Assembly: GCF_000968535.2 (NCBI RefSeq)
Contig: NC_016112.1
Coordinates: 1,860,001-1,924,000 of the forward strand
DNA length: 64,000 nucleotides
Source: Methylotuvimicrobium alcaliphilum 20Z
GTDB taxonomy: Bacteria; Pseudomonadota; Gammaproteobacteria; Methylococcales; Methylomonadaceae
Direction of reading: 5' to 3'
Part shown: positions 56,434-64,000 of the stretch, piece after piece
Layout: each line of letters starts with the position of its first letter
Numbering within the stretch: position 1 is the first letter of the stretch
The notes under the pieces: model-generated
The model's input: only the letters and a program-made list of their open reading frames with translations
Database searches by the model: none
Told to the model about the DNA's origin: nothing
Made by a program: the position numbers and the translations under genes

Positions 56434-57615
56434 TTAATCCCAATCGCATAGTTTACCCATCTCATTTCGCGGCAATTTTGAGCCTAGCGTAAAATGTTTG
56501 GGTATCTGTGTACTAGGCAGTCGAGTCGATAACCATGAAAACAGTTCGTCTATCAACATAGATGAGTTTAGTTGGCTGTCTTCATTTGGTACGATGTATG
56601 CCTTCAGTCGTTTTCCGTCGAACCTAACGACCGATTCGTGGATGGCAGCATGCTGTTTGATCTCTGAGGCAATCGCTTCGAGACTAACATTGGTTCCGGC
56701 GACTTGGATTTGTCCGTCTTTACGTCCTTGAACAATAAAGTGTTTTTTATCTAGCCAGTGTAGTTTGTCTGGAATGTTAGCGCTATGAAGATGGTTGCGA
56801 ATCGAATCGTTAACGATTTGCCAATAAGGGAACAAAGAAAACGGCTCATCAGGCTTTTTTCGATAGCCAATGCCTCCAGTTTCGGTTGCTCCGTAGATTT
56901 CAATGGTATCTGCGTTTTGCGCTAATAAAGCAGCGAGTATTTTGGACGTACAAGGTGCGCCGGCCATAACAATCGTAACCGAACGCGGCAACCTAAGACC
57001 CGAACTTATCCAATGTTGCCAAAAGTCAGGTATTGAGACAATCATGTCGCCATCCTGTAGGGTTTTTTCTAATGAAATCGGTAAACGTTGGCGCCCATCT
57101 ATCACTTCCGGCCGATTGATTAATCTGCTCGGCAATGCCATTGTAAAAATAAAGCCGTAGATATGTTGAGCCGGAATCAAAGTCCAGATTCGACGAACAG
57201 CGCTATTGCCGGTTAACAAATGCTGAGCGATAAAATCGACTTCCTGCTGAATATGAGCAAGGGGTATTGTCGTAACGACAGGAGGGGATGTCGATCCTGA
57301 GCTGGAAAAGCTGATGAAGTGATGAAAATTTTCAAGACTCGCTGTCGCGATCTCTTTCCAGCCGTTGACCGAAGGTTTTGCAAGTAAGAAATCTTCCAGC
57401 CCGGAATCCGCAATATGCAACATTTGTGCGAATGCTGTTGCGCAATCCACTAATTCCAATGAGTCAATGTTTAGCGGTGAAGCCAACCAGTTCTCTGAAA
57501 GCATAACTGCTTGCGGAGACGGCAAGTGAGCGCCAGGGCGTAATCGACTTATATGTCCAAGTACGAAATCGACAATCAATCGGCGCATATTGGCGCCGTT
57601 TTGCCACCACATCAT
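56434..57615 (-). CDS. Adenylate-forming ligase, probable p-coumarate:CoA ligase for PYP
   Basis: A 393-residue ANL-superfamily enzyme, shorter than plant 4CL. The P-loop is [10 protein letters not shown] (104-112), the A5 motif YGATETGG (241-248), the A8 motif [11 protein letters not shown] (297-307) and the C-terminal lysine Lys388 in PRNEMGKL. Residues 48-68 ([12 protein letters not shown]...) look like a carrier-protein-type motif. It overlaps the PYP-chemoreceptor gene by four bases. PYP needs p-coumaroyl-CoA to load its cysteine, and known PYP loci carry such a ligase (pCL), so this role is well supported by context. An alternative is the aryl-polyene-type AMP ligase, but no such pathway is near. 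Confidence 0.82.
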   Translation of the reverse strand: MMWWQNGANMRRLIVDFVLGHISRLRPGAHLPSPQAVMLSENWLASPLNIDSLELVDCATAFAQMLHIADSGLEDFLLAKPSVNGWKEIATASLENFHHFISFSSSGSTSPPVVTTIPLAHIQQEVDFIAQHLLTGNSAVRRIWTLIPAQHIYGFIFTMALPSRLINRPEVIDGRQRLPISLEKTLQDGDMIVSIPDFWQHWISSGLRLPRSVTIVMAGAPCTSKILAALLAQNADTIEIYGATETGGIGYRKKPDEPFSLFPYWQIVNDSIRNHLHSANIPDKLHWLDKKHFIVQGRKDGQIQVAGTNVSLEAIASEIKQHAAIHESVVRFDGKRLKAYIVPNEDSQLNSSMLIDELFSWLSTRLPSTQIPKHFTLGSKLPRNEMGKLCDWD

Positions 57616-59219
57616 ACACGTTTAACAAAAATCCAATAGGTATCGCCACTCAGTGATTTTTTCATATGCACTTTAACTTTGGTCGGACGCATGTTGTAAT
57701 CAAAAGTGTATTCGAATTTTTTGTTGAGAAAGCCCATACGAGCCCCTTTGTCGAACTCGCCTTTAAATAGGGGAGTGTCTGTACAGGGGGCGACTTCGGT
57801 GAAAAAGTTTCGACCGATGACTTCTTTCGGATTACGTCCGGTTATGTCGCCTTCTGCGGAGTTATATCGCAAAATGCGGCCGTTTTTATCCAATTCGATT
57901 GCACCGAATGCAATGCTATCCAGCTCTTCGCTGCTCATTTTACGCATAGCGCTTTCGATATCGTCGCGTCCGAATTCGACAATGCTGGATGATAGTGTGT
58001 TGGTTTTAAAGTTGGAAACCAATTTTTCCAGTTTTTGCGCGCGCTGTGACAGGGCTTGACTCACTTCTTGATTTTGATTCATCGCCTGAGCGTTTGCCTC
58101 GGCGAGTTCATTAATACGAAGCATGCTTTGGCTAATATCGGTTGCTACGCTATTTTGATCGCGAGCGGCTAAAGCGATTTGTTTTCCCATATCGTAAACC
58201 GAATCCACTCGATGGTCGATTGTATGCAGAGATTCTCCGGCCTTATTGGCTTGTTCTACACAGTTATGCGCTTGTGTCGTACCTTGTTCAATCGCACCGG
58301 TTACTGCTTGTGCTGATTCTTGCAGGTCGGCAATGATGGCATGTATTTGTTGAGTGGCTTCTTGCGTATCAAAAGCGAGTTTTCGAACTTCATCGGCAAC
58401 AACGGCAAAACCGCGACCGTGTTCGCCGGCTCGAGCGGCCTCGATAGCAGCGTTCAATGCTAAAAGATTCGTTTGATCGGCAATTTTAGCGATAGTGTCG
58501 ATTACGTCGCCGATGTTGTGACTGCCCTGGTCGAGTCGACTGACCGCCGATTGCATGGATTCCATTTGATTTGCCAACATGCCGATCGAGGACATTGTTT
58601 CATTGACTACTTGTAATCCCATTTTGGTTTGTTCTTTAGCGTCGGAGGCGACTTTTTGAGTCGCCTCGGCATGCTCGGCCGTTTCATTTGATGAAACAGT
58701 CATCTGAGCACTCGCTTTGACGACCTGATCGGTCTCTTGTTGTTGGGAATGTGCAAGACCGATACTTTGGTGAGTATTACCGGCAAATTGCTCGACAGCA
58801 ACGTTAAGGTCGTCCGAGGTTCTTGCGACTTCTTCTATGATTTGATGCAATTGGCTTGAATAATCGTTGAAGGCGGAAAATAAATTTCCCAGTTCATCTT
58901 CATTTGGATATTCAAAGCGAATATTCAAATCTTTTTGCATGTTTTCCAGTCGCGAAATGCCTTTTTTAATCGGAGCGGCGAGGTTTTTCTCTAACAGTAT
59001 ATTGAGCATAATAACGACCAGCGCTATAAATGCTATCAGTATGCCGAGAAAAATATAAGCGATTTGCAAAACCTGAGATCGTACTTCTACCGATAATGTA
59101 TTAAAAACGTCATGGTTTTGCAGAGAGAAAGTAAAGATTAGGCTCGCTATAAAGAAAAAAACACTGCATAAAAAGACAGGGACAGTTAATCGAGACTTCA
59201 ATGTGTCAGATTTTGGCAT
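57612..59219 (-). CDS. Chemoreceptor fused to photoactive yellow protein (MCP-PYP)
   Basis: A 535-residue membrane chemoreceptor. Two helices (about 11-33 and 52-76) are joined by only about 20 residues, so there is no periplasmic ligand domain. After a HAMP-like part comes the MCP hairpin with tip [20 protein letters not shown] and [13 protein letters not shown]. Residues 415-535 align end to end without a gap to PYP of Halorhodospira halophila (sequence from memory): Tyr452, Glu456, Thr460 and Arg462 match Tyr42, Glu46, Thr50 and Arg52, and Cys479 in VAPCTD matches the p-coumaroyl-bearing Cys69. Both proteins end FVKRV. The receptor should convert blue light into CheA control. It lies 80 bases after the BLUF gene and overlaps the ligase by four. 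Confidence 0.95.
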   Translation of the reverse strand: MPKSDTLKSRLTVPVFLCSVFFFIASLIFTFSLQNHDVFNTLSVEVRSQVLQIAYIFLGILIAFIALVVIMLNILLEKNLAAPIKKGISRLENMQKDLNIRFEYPNEDELGNLFSAFNDYSSQLHQIIEEVARTSDDLNVAVEQFAGNTHQSIGLAHSQQQETDQVVKASAQMTVSSNETAEHAEATQKVASDAKEQTKMGLQVVNETMSSIGMLANQMESMQSAVSRLDQGSHNIGDVIDTIAKIADQTNLLALNAAIEAARAGEHGRGFAVVADEVRKLAFDTQEATQQIHAIIADLQESAQAVTGAIEQGTTQAHNCVEQANKAGESLHTIDHRVDSVYDMGKQIALAARDQNSVATDISQSMLRINELAEANAQAMNQNQEVSQALSQRAQKLEKLVSNFKTNTLSSSIVEFGRDDIESAMRKMSSEELDSIAFGAIELDKNGRILRYNSAEGDITGRNPKEVIGRNFFTEVAPCTDTPLFKGEFDKGARMGFLNKKFEYTFDYNMRPTKVKVHMKKSLSGDTYWIFVKRV

Positions 59220-59299
59220 AGTAGTGGATTAAAGTAAGTTGCTCAGAAAGGTCAGCCGGATATTGGTGCTTGGATTCAAGATATTCTGATGGTTCCTAT

Positions 59300-59710
59300 T
59301 TAAAGTGTCGCGCTTAATTCACACAACATTGCATGAGCAGTGGCGCCGCTCATCTTGAAAGGATCAAATTCCAAATTGTTTGAAAAACGCAACAATAATG
59401 CTTGGTTTTCTTTGGTTAAACCTAGATATCCCATATGCCAATTATCAAAATCTCGGGCTATTATCTCGCGGTATTCCAACAAGGTTGTATCGAAATGGCG
59501 TTCATCTTCAAGAATATGACGGTACAATTCATTGACAGCTGTACGCGAGCCTTCCAATGATTGTAAAAAATTATAACCATTGAAACACAACATCCCAGTA
59601 ATGCCTTTTTGGGCATTGGCTTTGCGGGCAACTTCTAAAATCTGCTCGACATCGCTCGGTCCGAAACCTTTTCTTGCTCTGCTGGCGTATATCAGTCTGA
59701 CTAAATACAT
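59300..59710 (-). CDS. BLUF-domain blue-light receptor (PixD-like)
   Basis: A 136-residue flavin photoreceptor. The BLUF residues are all in place and even share PixD numbering: Tyr8 (VRLIYAS), Asn32 (KANAQKGITGML), Gln50 (FLQSLEG), Trp91 and Met93 (NWHMGYLG). It senses blue light with FAD through a Tyr-Gln hydrogen-bond switch. The short C-terminal tail is like PixD, with no enzyme domain, so it acts by protein contacts. I start at 59710 because GAGG lies in front of that ATG; an upstream frame to 59743 lacks a site. It precedes the PYP-chemoreceptor gene by 80 bases on the same strand. Confidence 0.93.
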   Translation of the reverse strand: MYLVRLIYASRARKGFGPSDVEQILEVARKANAQKGITGMLCFNGYNFLQSLEGSRTAVNELYRHILEDERHFDTTLLEYREIIARDFDNWHMGYLGLTKENQALLLRFSNNLEFDPFKMSGATAHAMLCELSATL

Positions 59711-60346
59711 TGCATACCTCGAGTTCATTGCTGGAGAAATCAACTGAATCGATTAATATAGTAATTGATTACCCAGTAAAAAGTAATCTGATTAAAAAGA
59801 AGCTTCGGCTTGTCGAGGCTAATATCTTGACGGGGTCCAATCGAAGCAGCTGCAGCTTTAACATATGTATCAGCAATAAGATATATATCAATAGCATCAG
59901 GTTGGCGGGAGCAGGGGGGATTTTTGATCCGGCGAAAAATTGGCACGAAGCAGTTATCCTAATAAAAAGCATTTCCTGATTAGCAAGATGCTTCAGCTTG
60001 CCGAAGCCAAGTGTCCGAGCAGTGACCAGTCGTAGCCACTTCTGCGGGACGGGTTATTTAACCCGTCCCCAACGTTTCGGTTTGCCCTAAACATTTCGGC
60101 TGACTTCGGCCAAAGTCAAAACGTTTAGGACGGGGTTGCAAGCCCCGTCCTGCTAGGGATATGCTGGTTTTTGGGCTTTAGCTGAAGAAAACTTGCTAAT
60201 CAGGAAGCATTTTGTCCACGAAACACACGAAAATATTCAATTGCTTAATTTTCAAGCCGACCACCCAATGGATGATTCAAGAGCTTGATATACCCCCTAT
60301 GATGACTTTAGTATATTTCGTGATTTTCGTGGACGCATTGCCGAAT
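59711..60346. other. Gene-free stretch between BLUF gene and glcF
   Basis: The right part holds dispersed repeats: GACGGGTTATTTAACCCGTC (60047-60066) and AGGACGGGGTTGCAAGCCCC/GTCCT (60128-60152) hairpins, and a CACGAAACACACGAAAATAT element (60216-60240) facing its inverted partner (60306-60335). Upstream of the BLUF start a GTAATCAATTAC palindrome (minus strand, about 59765-59776) lies near weak TTACTT and TACTAT boxes, a possible promoter/operator. No gene is supported. Confidence 0.45.
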
Positions 60347-61615
60347 TTAGGGATACCGATCTCCCGTTTCTCCGCACAAAACCCGATCCAGAATTTCGAT
60401 CCAATGCCGAATCGGTAGTTGGGTTCCGTTTTGCAAATGCATCTGACAGCCGATGTTCGCGGTGACGACGATAGCCGGATCGTCCCGGGTCAAGGCGGCG
60501 ATTTTGTTGTCGCGTAGCTGCCGGGCGATGTGCGGCTGTACTATCGAATAGGCGCCGGCTGAGCCGCAACACAAATGAGCATCGCCGACGCGGGTCAATC
60601 GAAAGCCGGCCGTTTGCAGAATGCTTTCGACAACGCCGTCGAGCCGCTGTCCGTGTTGCAGCGTGCAAGGCGCGTGAAACGCGATGGCTTCGGCGTCTGG
60701 CATCGGGCAGTTTTCCAGTAGGCGAGTCAGTTCGGGCAGTTCCGCGGCGACGATCTCGCCGATGTCTTTGGCCAGTTCCGAAACGCGGGCAGCCTTTTCG
60801 GCATATGCCGGATCGTGTCTCAGCAGATGGCCGTAATCCTTGACCGTAACGCCGCAGCCGCTCGCCGTGACGACAATCGCTTCGATCGGCTTATCGGGAT
60901 CTGCAATGTAGCGCCACCAGGCATCGATCAGACGGCGCATCGCATCCAGTCCTTCGGGTTGTGCGTCGAGATGATAGGCGAGAGCGCCGCAGCAGCCGGC
61001 TTGTTGCGCTTCGACGAGCGTTATGCCGAGTTTGTCCAGCACGCGTTTTGCAGCGTGGTTTATGTCGGGATTCAACGCGGGTTGCACGCAACCCTGCAGT
61101 ATTAGGATTCTGCGCGAATGATTGGCCGGCGGCGAGTTTTGCCGAATTTTCGGCTGGGTCGGCACCATTCTTTGCAATCGTTTGGGCAGCAAGGGCCGGG
61201 TCAATCTGGCCGATTTCAATAAAAACGCAAACAATCCTCGATTCGGCAGCACCTTACGCAACGTAAAACGGAGCATCCGCTCGATCGGTGAGCGCATTAT
61301 CGTTTGTTCGACTTCATTGCGGCCGATATCGAGCAAGCGCGCGTAGTCCACGCCTGAAGGACAGGTGCTTTCGCAGGCGCGGCAAGTTAGGCAGCGGTCC
61401 AGGTGCAGTTGCGTCTTCCGCGTGACTTGACTGCCTTCGAGAAGCTGTTTGATCAGATAAATCCTGCCGCGCGGGCTGTCGAGTTCGTTTCCCGAAAGCT
61501 GGTAGGTCGGGCAGGTCGCAAGACAGAAGCCGCAATGGACGCAGCTACGCAGTATCGTTTCGGCTTCGCGGCCTTGCGGCGTATTTTGAAATCGTTCGTC
61601 GAGTCGGGTCTGCAT
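60347..61615 (-). CDS. glcF: Glycolate oxidase iron-sulphur subunit
   Basis: A 422-residue protein with two [4Fe-4S] motifs, CVHCGFCLATCPTY and CLTCRACESTCPSG, in the first 100 residues, then two CCG domains (AGCCGALAYHLD and HLCCGSAGAYS). It passes electrons from the flavin subunits GlcD/GlcE during oxidation of glycolate to glyoxylate. It is the last gene of glcD-glcE-glcF, three bases after glcE. A stretch of its 3' part is copied at 56301-56412. Confidence 0.95.
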   Translation of the reverse strand: MQTRLDERFQNTPQGREAETILRSCVHCGFCLATCPTYQLSGNELDSPRGRIYLIKQLLEGSQVTRKTQLHLDRCLTCRACESTCPSGVDYARLLDIGRNEVEQTIMRSPIERMLRFTLRKVLPNRGLFAFLLKSARLTRPLLPKRLQRMVPTQPKIRQNSPPANHSRRILILQGCVQPALNPDINHAAKRVLDKLGITLVEAQQAGCCGALAYHLDAQPEGLDAMRRLIDAWWRYIADPDKPIEAIVVTASGCGVTVKDYGHLLRHDPAYAEKAARVSELAKDIGEIVAAELPELTRLLENCPMPDAEAIAFHAPCTLQHGQRLDGVVESILQTAGFRLTRVGDAHLCCGSAGAYSIVQPHIARQLRDNKIAALTRDDPAIVVTANIGCQMHLQNGTQLPIRHWIEILDRVLCGETGDRYP

Positions 61616-61618
61616 CGT

Positions 61619-62689
61619 TCAAAACTCCGGATACAGGCGCCGCGGATTGAAAATGCCAACCGGGTCGAATTGACGTTTCAGGCGTTGATGAATTTTCAAC
61701 AGGGCCGGCTGCAGCGGATGAAAGGCCGGAATGCTCGGGTCGTTGCCGCGGAACAGCGTCGCATGTCCGCCGGCCTTTTCGGCTTGTGCGCGAACCGCTG
61801 TCGCATCATAGTCTTTGGCCGCCGCAAACCAGCGTAGCGCGCCGCCCCATTCGATCGCTTGTTCGCAGGTGATCGAAAACGGCGGGGCAGTGGGCTTGAC
61901 TGATAAACGCCAGAGCCTTTTGTTGTCGCGAAAAAAGGGATGCGTCTGATTTTTGATCGATTCCCAAAAGCTCAGATTGTCGCCGAATTCGTCGCCGCCC
62001 AGCTTGACGTGCGCGGCATCAACGGCGGACTCGATGCCGGAGAGCCGGATATAAAGACGCCGGTCGATATGGCAGGTTGCCGAGACCGGCAGCGTTTGGC
62101 CGGCGCAGTGCCGCATCGTTTCCAGTGCCTGCTCGACCGGCAGTTCGAAACAGAGCGTTCGTTCGGTTTCCGGTTTCGGTAGCACTTTGAGCGAGACTTC
62201 GAGCAGCACGCCCAACGTGCCCATCGCGCCGGTCATCAGGCGCGAGACGTCGTAGCCGGCGACGTTCTTCATGACCCGTCCGCCGAAATTCAAAATTCGG
62301 CCCTGGCCGTCGAGCAGTTTGATGCCGAGCACGAAATCTCTGGCCGCTCCGTTATAGGCGCGCCTGGGCCCCGAAAGCCCGGAAGCGATACAGCCGCCCA
62401 GCGTCGCCGTTTCGTTGAAACCGGGCGGTTCGAAGGCCAGCATCTGGCCGTGTTCGCTCAATAGGCTTTCCAGTTCGTTCAACGGCGTTCCGGCTCGGAC
62501 ACTGACGACCAGTTCCGTCGGATCGTAATCGACGATGCCGCGATACGGTCCGGTTTCCAGCTTCGAATCGTGCAGTCCTTTAGGATTGCCGTAAAAGTCT
62601 TTGCTACCGCCGCCGCGAATGCAAAGCGCCTGTTTGTTCTCGTTCGCTTTGACGACGCATTCTGTGAGTTGTTCGACTATCGCTTCCAT
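61619..62689 (-). CDS. glcE: Glycolate oxidase FAD-binding subunit GlcE
   Basis: A 356-residue flavoprotein subunit with an FAD-binding domain of the vanillyl-alcohol-oxidase type: CIRGGGSKDFYG, VVSVRAGTPLNELE, PPGFNETATLGGCIASGLSGP and RVMKNVAGYDVSRLMTGAMGTLG. The C-terminal part is the short GlcE type, ending VGIFNPRRLYPEF. I start at 62689 (two bases after the glcD stop); the longer frame to 62935 runs through glcD and is not plausible. Confidence 0.93.
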   Translation of the reverse strand: MEAIVEQLTECVVKANENKQALCIRGGGSKDFYGNPKGLHDSKLETGPYRGIVDYDPTELVVSVRAGTPLNELESLLSEHGQMLAFEPPGFNETATLGGCIASGLSGPRRAYNGAARDFVLGIKLLDGQGRILNFGGRVMKNVAGYDVSRLMTGAMGTLGVLLEVSLKVLPKPETERTLCFELPVEQALETMRHCAGQTLPVSATCHIDRRLYIRLSGIESAVDAAHVKLGGDEFGDNLSFWESIKNQTHPFFRDNKRLWRLSVKPTAPPFSITCEQAIEWGGALRWFAAAKDYDATAVRAQAEKAGGHATLFRGNDPSIPAFHPLQPALLKIHQRLKRQFDPVGIFNPRRLYPEF

Positions 62690-62691
62690 GT

Positions 62692-64000
62692 TCAGAATCT
62701 CGGTAAATCCGGAAACTTTTCGTCGCCGCGATGGACATGCATCGCGCCGAATTCGGCGCAGCGGTGTAGTGACGGAATAGCCTTGCCGGGATTTAGCAGC
62801 GAATCCGGATCGAATGCGGCTTTGACGGCATGAAACAGGTCGCGCTCGGCGTCGCCGAATTGCAGGCACATTTGATTCAATTTTTCGATGCCGACGCCGT
62901 GTTCGCCGGTCAAGGAACCGCCGGCCTCGATGCATATTTCGAGGATTCGCGCGCCGAAGGCTTCGGCCTTTTCAAGTTCGCCGCTCCGGTTTGCGTCGTA
63001 TAGAATCAACGGGTGCAAATTGCCGTCGCCGGCATGAAACACATTCATGCAGCGCAGTCCGAATTCGGAAGACAAGTCTTCGATGCGGCGTAGAACCTCG
63101 GCGAGATGCTTGCGCGGAATTGTGCCGTCCATGCAGTAATAATCGGGCGAGACCCGGCCGGCCGCCGGAAAGGCGGCCTTGCGCCCGGCCCAAAAACGCC
63201 GGCGTTCGGCCTCACCGCGCGCGGTATCGATGCGGACCGCGCCGCTTTCGCGCATGATGTCCCGTATTTTCTCGATTTCTTCGGCAACCGCTTCGTTCGA
63301 GCCGTCGGATTCGCATAATACGATCGCGGCGGCATCGGGATCGTAGCCTGCATGAATAAAGGCTTCGACGGCCGCTATCGTCATCTTGTCCATCATTTCC
63401 AGACCGGCCGGCACGATGCCTGCCCGGATAATGTTCGCGACCGCCGCGCCGGCTTTTTTGATGTCGTCGAATGCGGCCATTACTAATTGCGCCGCTTCGG
63501 GTTTCGGCAGCAGTTTCACGGTGATTTCGGTGATGATGCCTAGCATACCCTCGCTGCCTGACATTAGAGCCAGTAAATCGAAGCCGGGACTGTCGAGCGC
63601 TTCCGAGCCGATTTCGAGCACATCGCCCTCGATAGTCAACACTCGCAGTTTCAGGATATTGTGCACGGTCAGTCCGTATTTCAGGCAGTGGACGCCGCCG
63701 GAATTTTCGGCGACGTTGCCGCCGATCGTGCAGGCAATTTGCGATGACGGGTCGGGCGCGTAATACAATCCGTAGGCTTCGGCTGCTTCGCTGATCGCAA
63801 GATTCCGCACGCCGGGTTGCACGCGCGCGGTACAGGCCACGGGGTCGATTTCGAGAATCTCGTTCAGTTTGGCGAGGGACAGCAATACGCCGTCGGCATG
63901 CGGCAGCGCGCCGCCGGAAAGTCCTGTGCCGGCCCCGCGCGCGACGACCGGAATTTTTTCCGCTTCGCAGATTTTCAGAATTTCGATGATCTCGGCTTCG
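62692..64000 (-). CDS. glcD: Glycolate oxidase FAD-linked subunit GlcD, 5' end outside window
   Basis: 435 residues are visible and the start lies beyond position 64000. The first visible part EAEIIEILKICEAEKIPVVA followed by RGAGTGLSGGALP is the FAD pyrophosphate site. Then come CTIGGNVAENSGGVHCLKYG, SGSEGMLGIITEITVKL and, near the end, NVFHAGDGNLHPLILYD and GGSLTGEHGVGIEKLN with catalytic-site His residues, and FDPDSLLNPGKAIP. It is the catalytic flavin subunit for glycolate, a product of RuBisCO oxygenation or related routes. First in the glcDEF unit. Confidence 0.95.
   Translation of the reverse strand, partial: EAEIIEILKICEAEKIPVVARGAGTGLSGGALPHADGVLLSLAKLNEILEIDPVACTARVQPGVRNLAISEAAEAYGLYYAPDPSSQIACTIGGNVAENSGGVHCLKYGLTVHNILKLRVLTIEGDVLEIGSEALDSPGFDLLALMSGSEGMLGIITEITVKLLPKPEAAQLVMAAFDDIKKAGAAVANIIRAGIVPAGLEMMDKMTIAAVEAFIHAGYDPDAAAIVLCESDGSNEAVAEEIEKIRDIMRESGAVRIDTARGEAERRRFWAGRKAAFPAAGRVSPDYYCMDGTIPRKHLAEVLRRIEDLSSEFGLRCMNVFHAGDGNLHPLILYDANRSGELEKAEAFGARILEICIEAGGSLTGEHGVGIEKLNQMCLQFGDAERDLFHAVKAAFDPDSLLNPGKAIPSLHRCAEFGAMHVHRGDEKFPDLPRF

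Noticed and set aside
56434-57615. Aryl-polyene or xanthomonadin-type ligase
   Set aside because: The motifs alone would allow it, but no ketosynthase, carrier or dehydratase genes are near and it overlaps a PYP gene, which fits p-coumarate activation better.
62690-62935. N-terminal extension of glcE
   Set aside because: It overlaps glcD in another frame and is Arg-rich; the ATG at 62689 gives a normal GlcE.

Overview
The window looks like chromosome of a gammaproteobacterial methanotroph of the Methylococcaceae type (Methylomicrobium, Methylotuvimicrobium or Methylobacter-like). The family is inference. It rests on a tetrahydromethanopterin/methanofuran cofactor cluster next to folP, Gammaproteobacteria-type ribosomal and HflD genes, a glycolate oxidase operon and abundant small palindromic intergenic repeats. 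A V-type ATPase whose K subunit keeps sodium-type ligands suggests a salt- or alkali-adapted strain.

Layout. 0.2-5.5 kb: folP, then divergently a tight operon for C1-carrier biosynthesis (HFCD flavoprotein, dihydropteroate-synthase-like protein, DUF447 protein, MfnB) and a dicarboxylate symporter. 6.1-10.4 kb: gpmI and an unusual NAD-dependent DNA ligase. 10.6-21.5 kb: five signalling proteins in a row: HD-GYP response regulator, PAS protein without kinase, histidine kinase with an ethylene-receptor-like copper/ethylene domain, 1186-residue hybrid kinase, and a REC-kinase bracketed by inverted repeats. 22.2-28.8 kb: ABC ATPase, HflD, periplasmic rhodanese and EAL-HDOD protein on the minus strand, then copZ-copA and a lipoprotein on the plus strand. 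30.3-35.2 kb: a GGDEF/EAL protein with both sites degenerate and an active-looking diguanylate cyclase. 35.8-43.2 kb: a V/A-type ATPase operon in the order B-D-I-K-E-DUF2764-A, a circular permutation of the common bacterial order. 43.9-50.5 kb: haem-c chemoreceptor, low-molecular-weight phosphatase, dienelactone hydrolase, rpsF-rpsR-DUF2232-rplI. 50.5-56.0 kb: small hypothetical, NlpC/P60 lipoprotein, ICMT-like methyltransferase, multicopper oxidase and a Glu-Pro-repeat autotransporter broken by a one-base shift.

The most striking locus is 56.3-59.7 kb on the minus strand. A BLUF blue-light receptor is followed by a methyl-accepting chemotaxis protein whose C-terminus is a complete photoactive yellow protein (PYP), aligning without gaps to Halorhodospira PYP and keeping the chromophore cysteine. 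Four bases of overlap lead into an adenylate-forming ligase that best fits the p-coumarate:CoA ligase needed to make the PYP chromophore. This reads as a self-contained blue-light phototaxis module with two photoreceptors, one wired directly into the chemotaxis machinery. A remnant of glcF lies directly after the ligase, and intact glcF lies on the other side, so the module is flanked by direct repeats of glcF sequence. The glycolate oxidase operon glcDEF runs to the window end.

Intergenic space is filled with at least six families of short palindromic or MITE-like repeats. Several sit at or across stop codons, some are nested in each other, and two have visible target-site duplications. No rRNA, tRNA or CRISPR array was seen.
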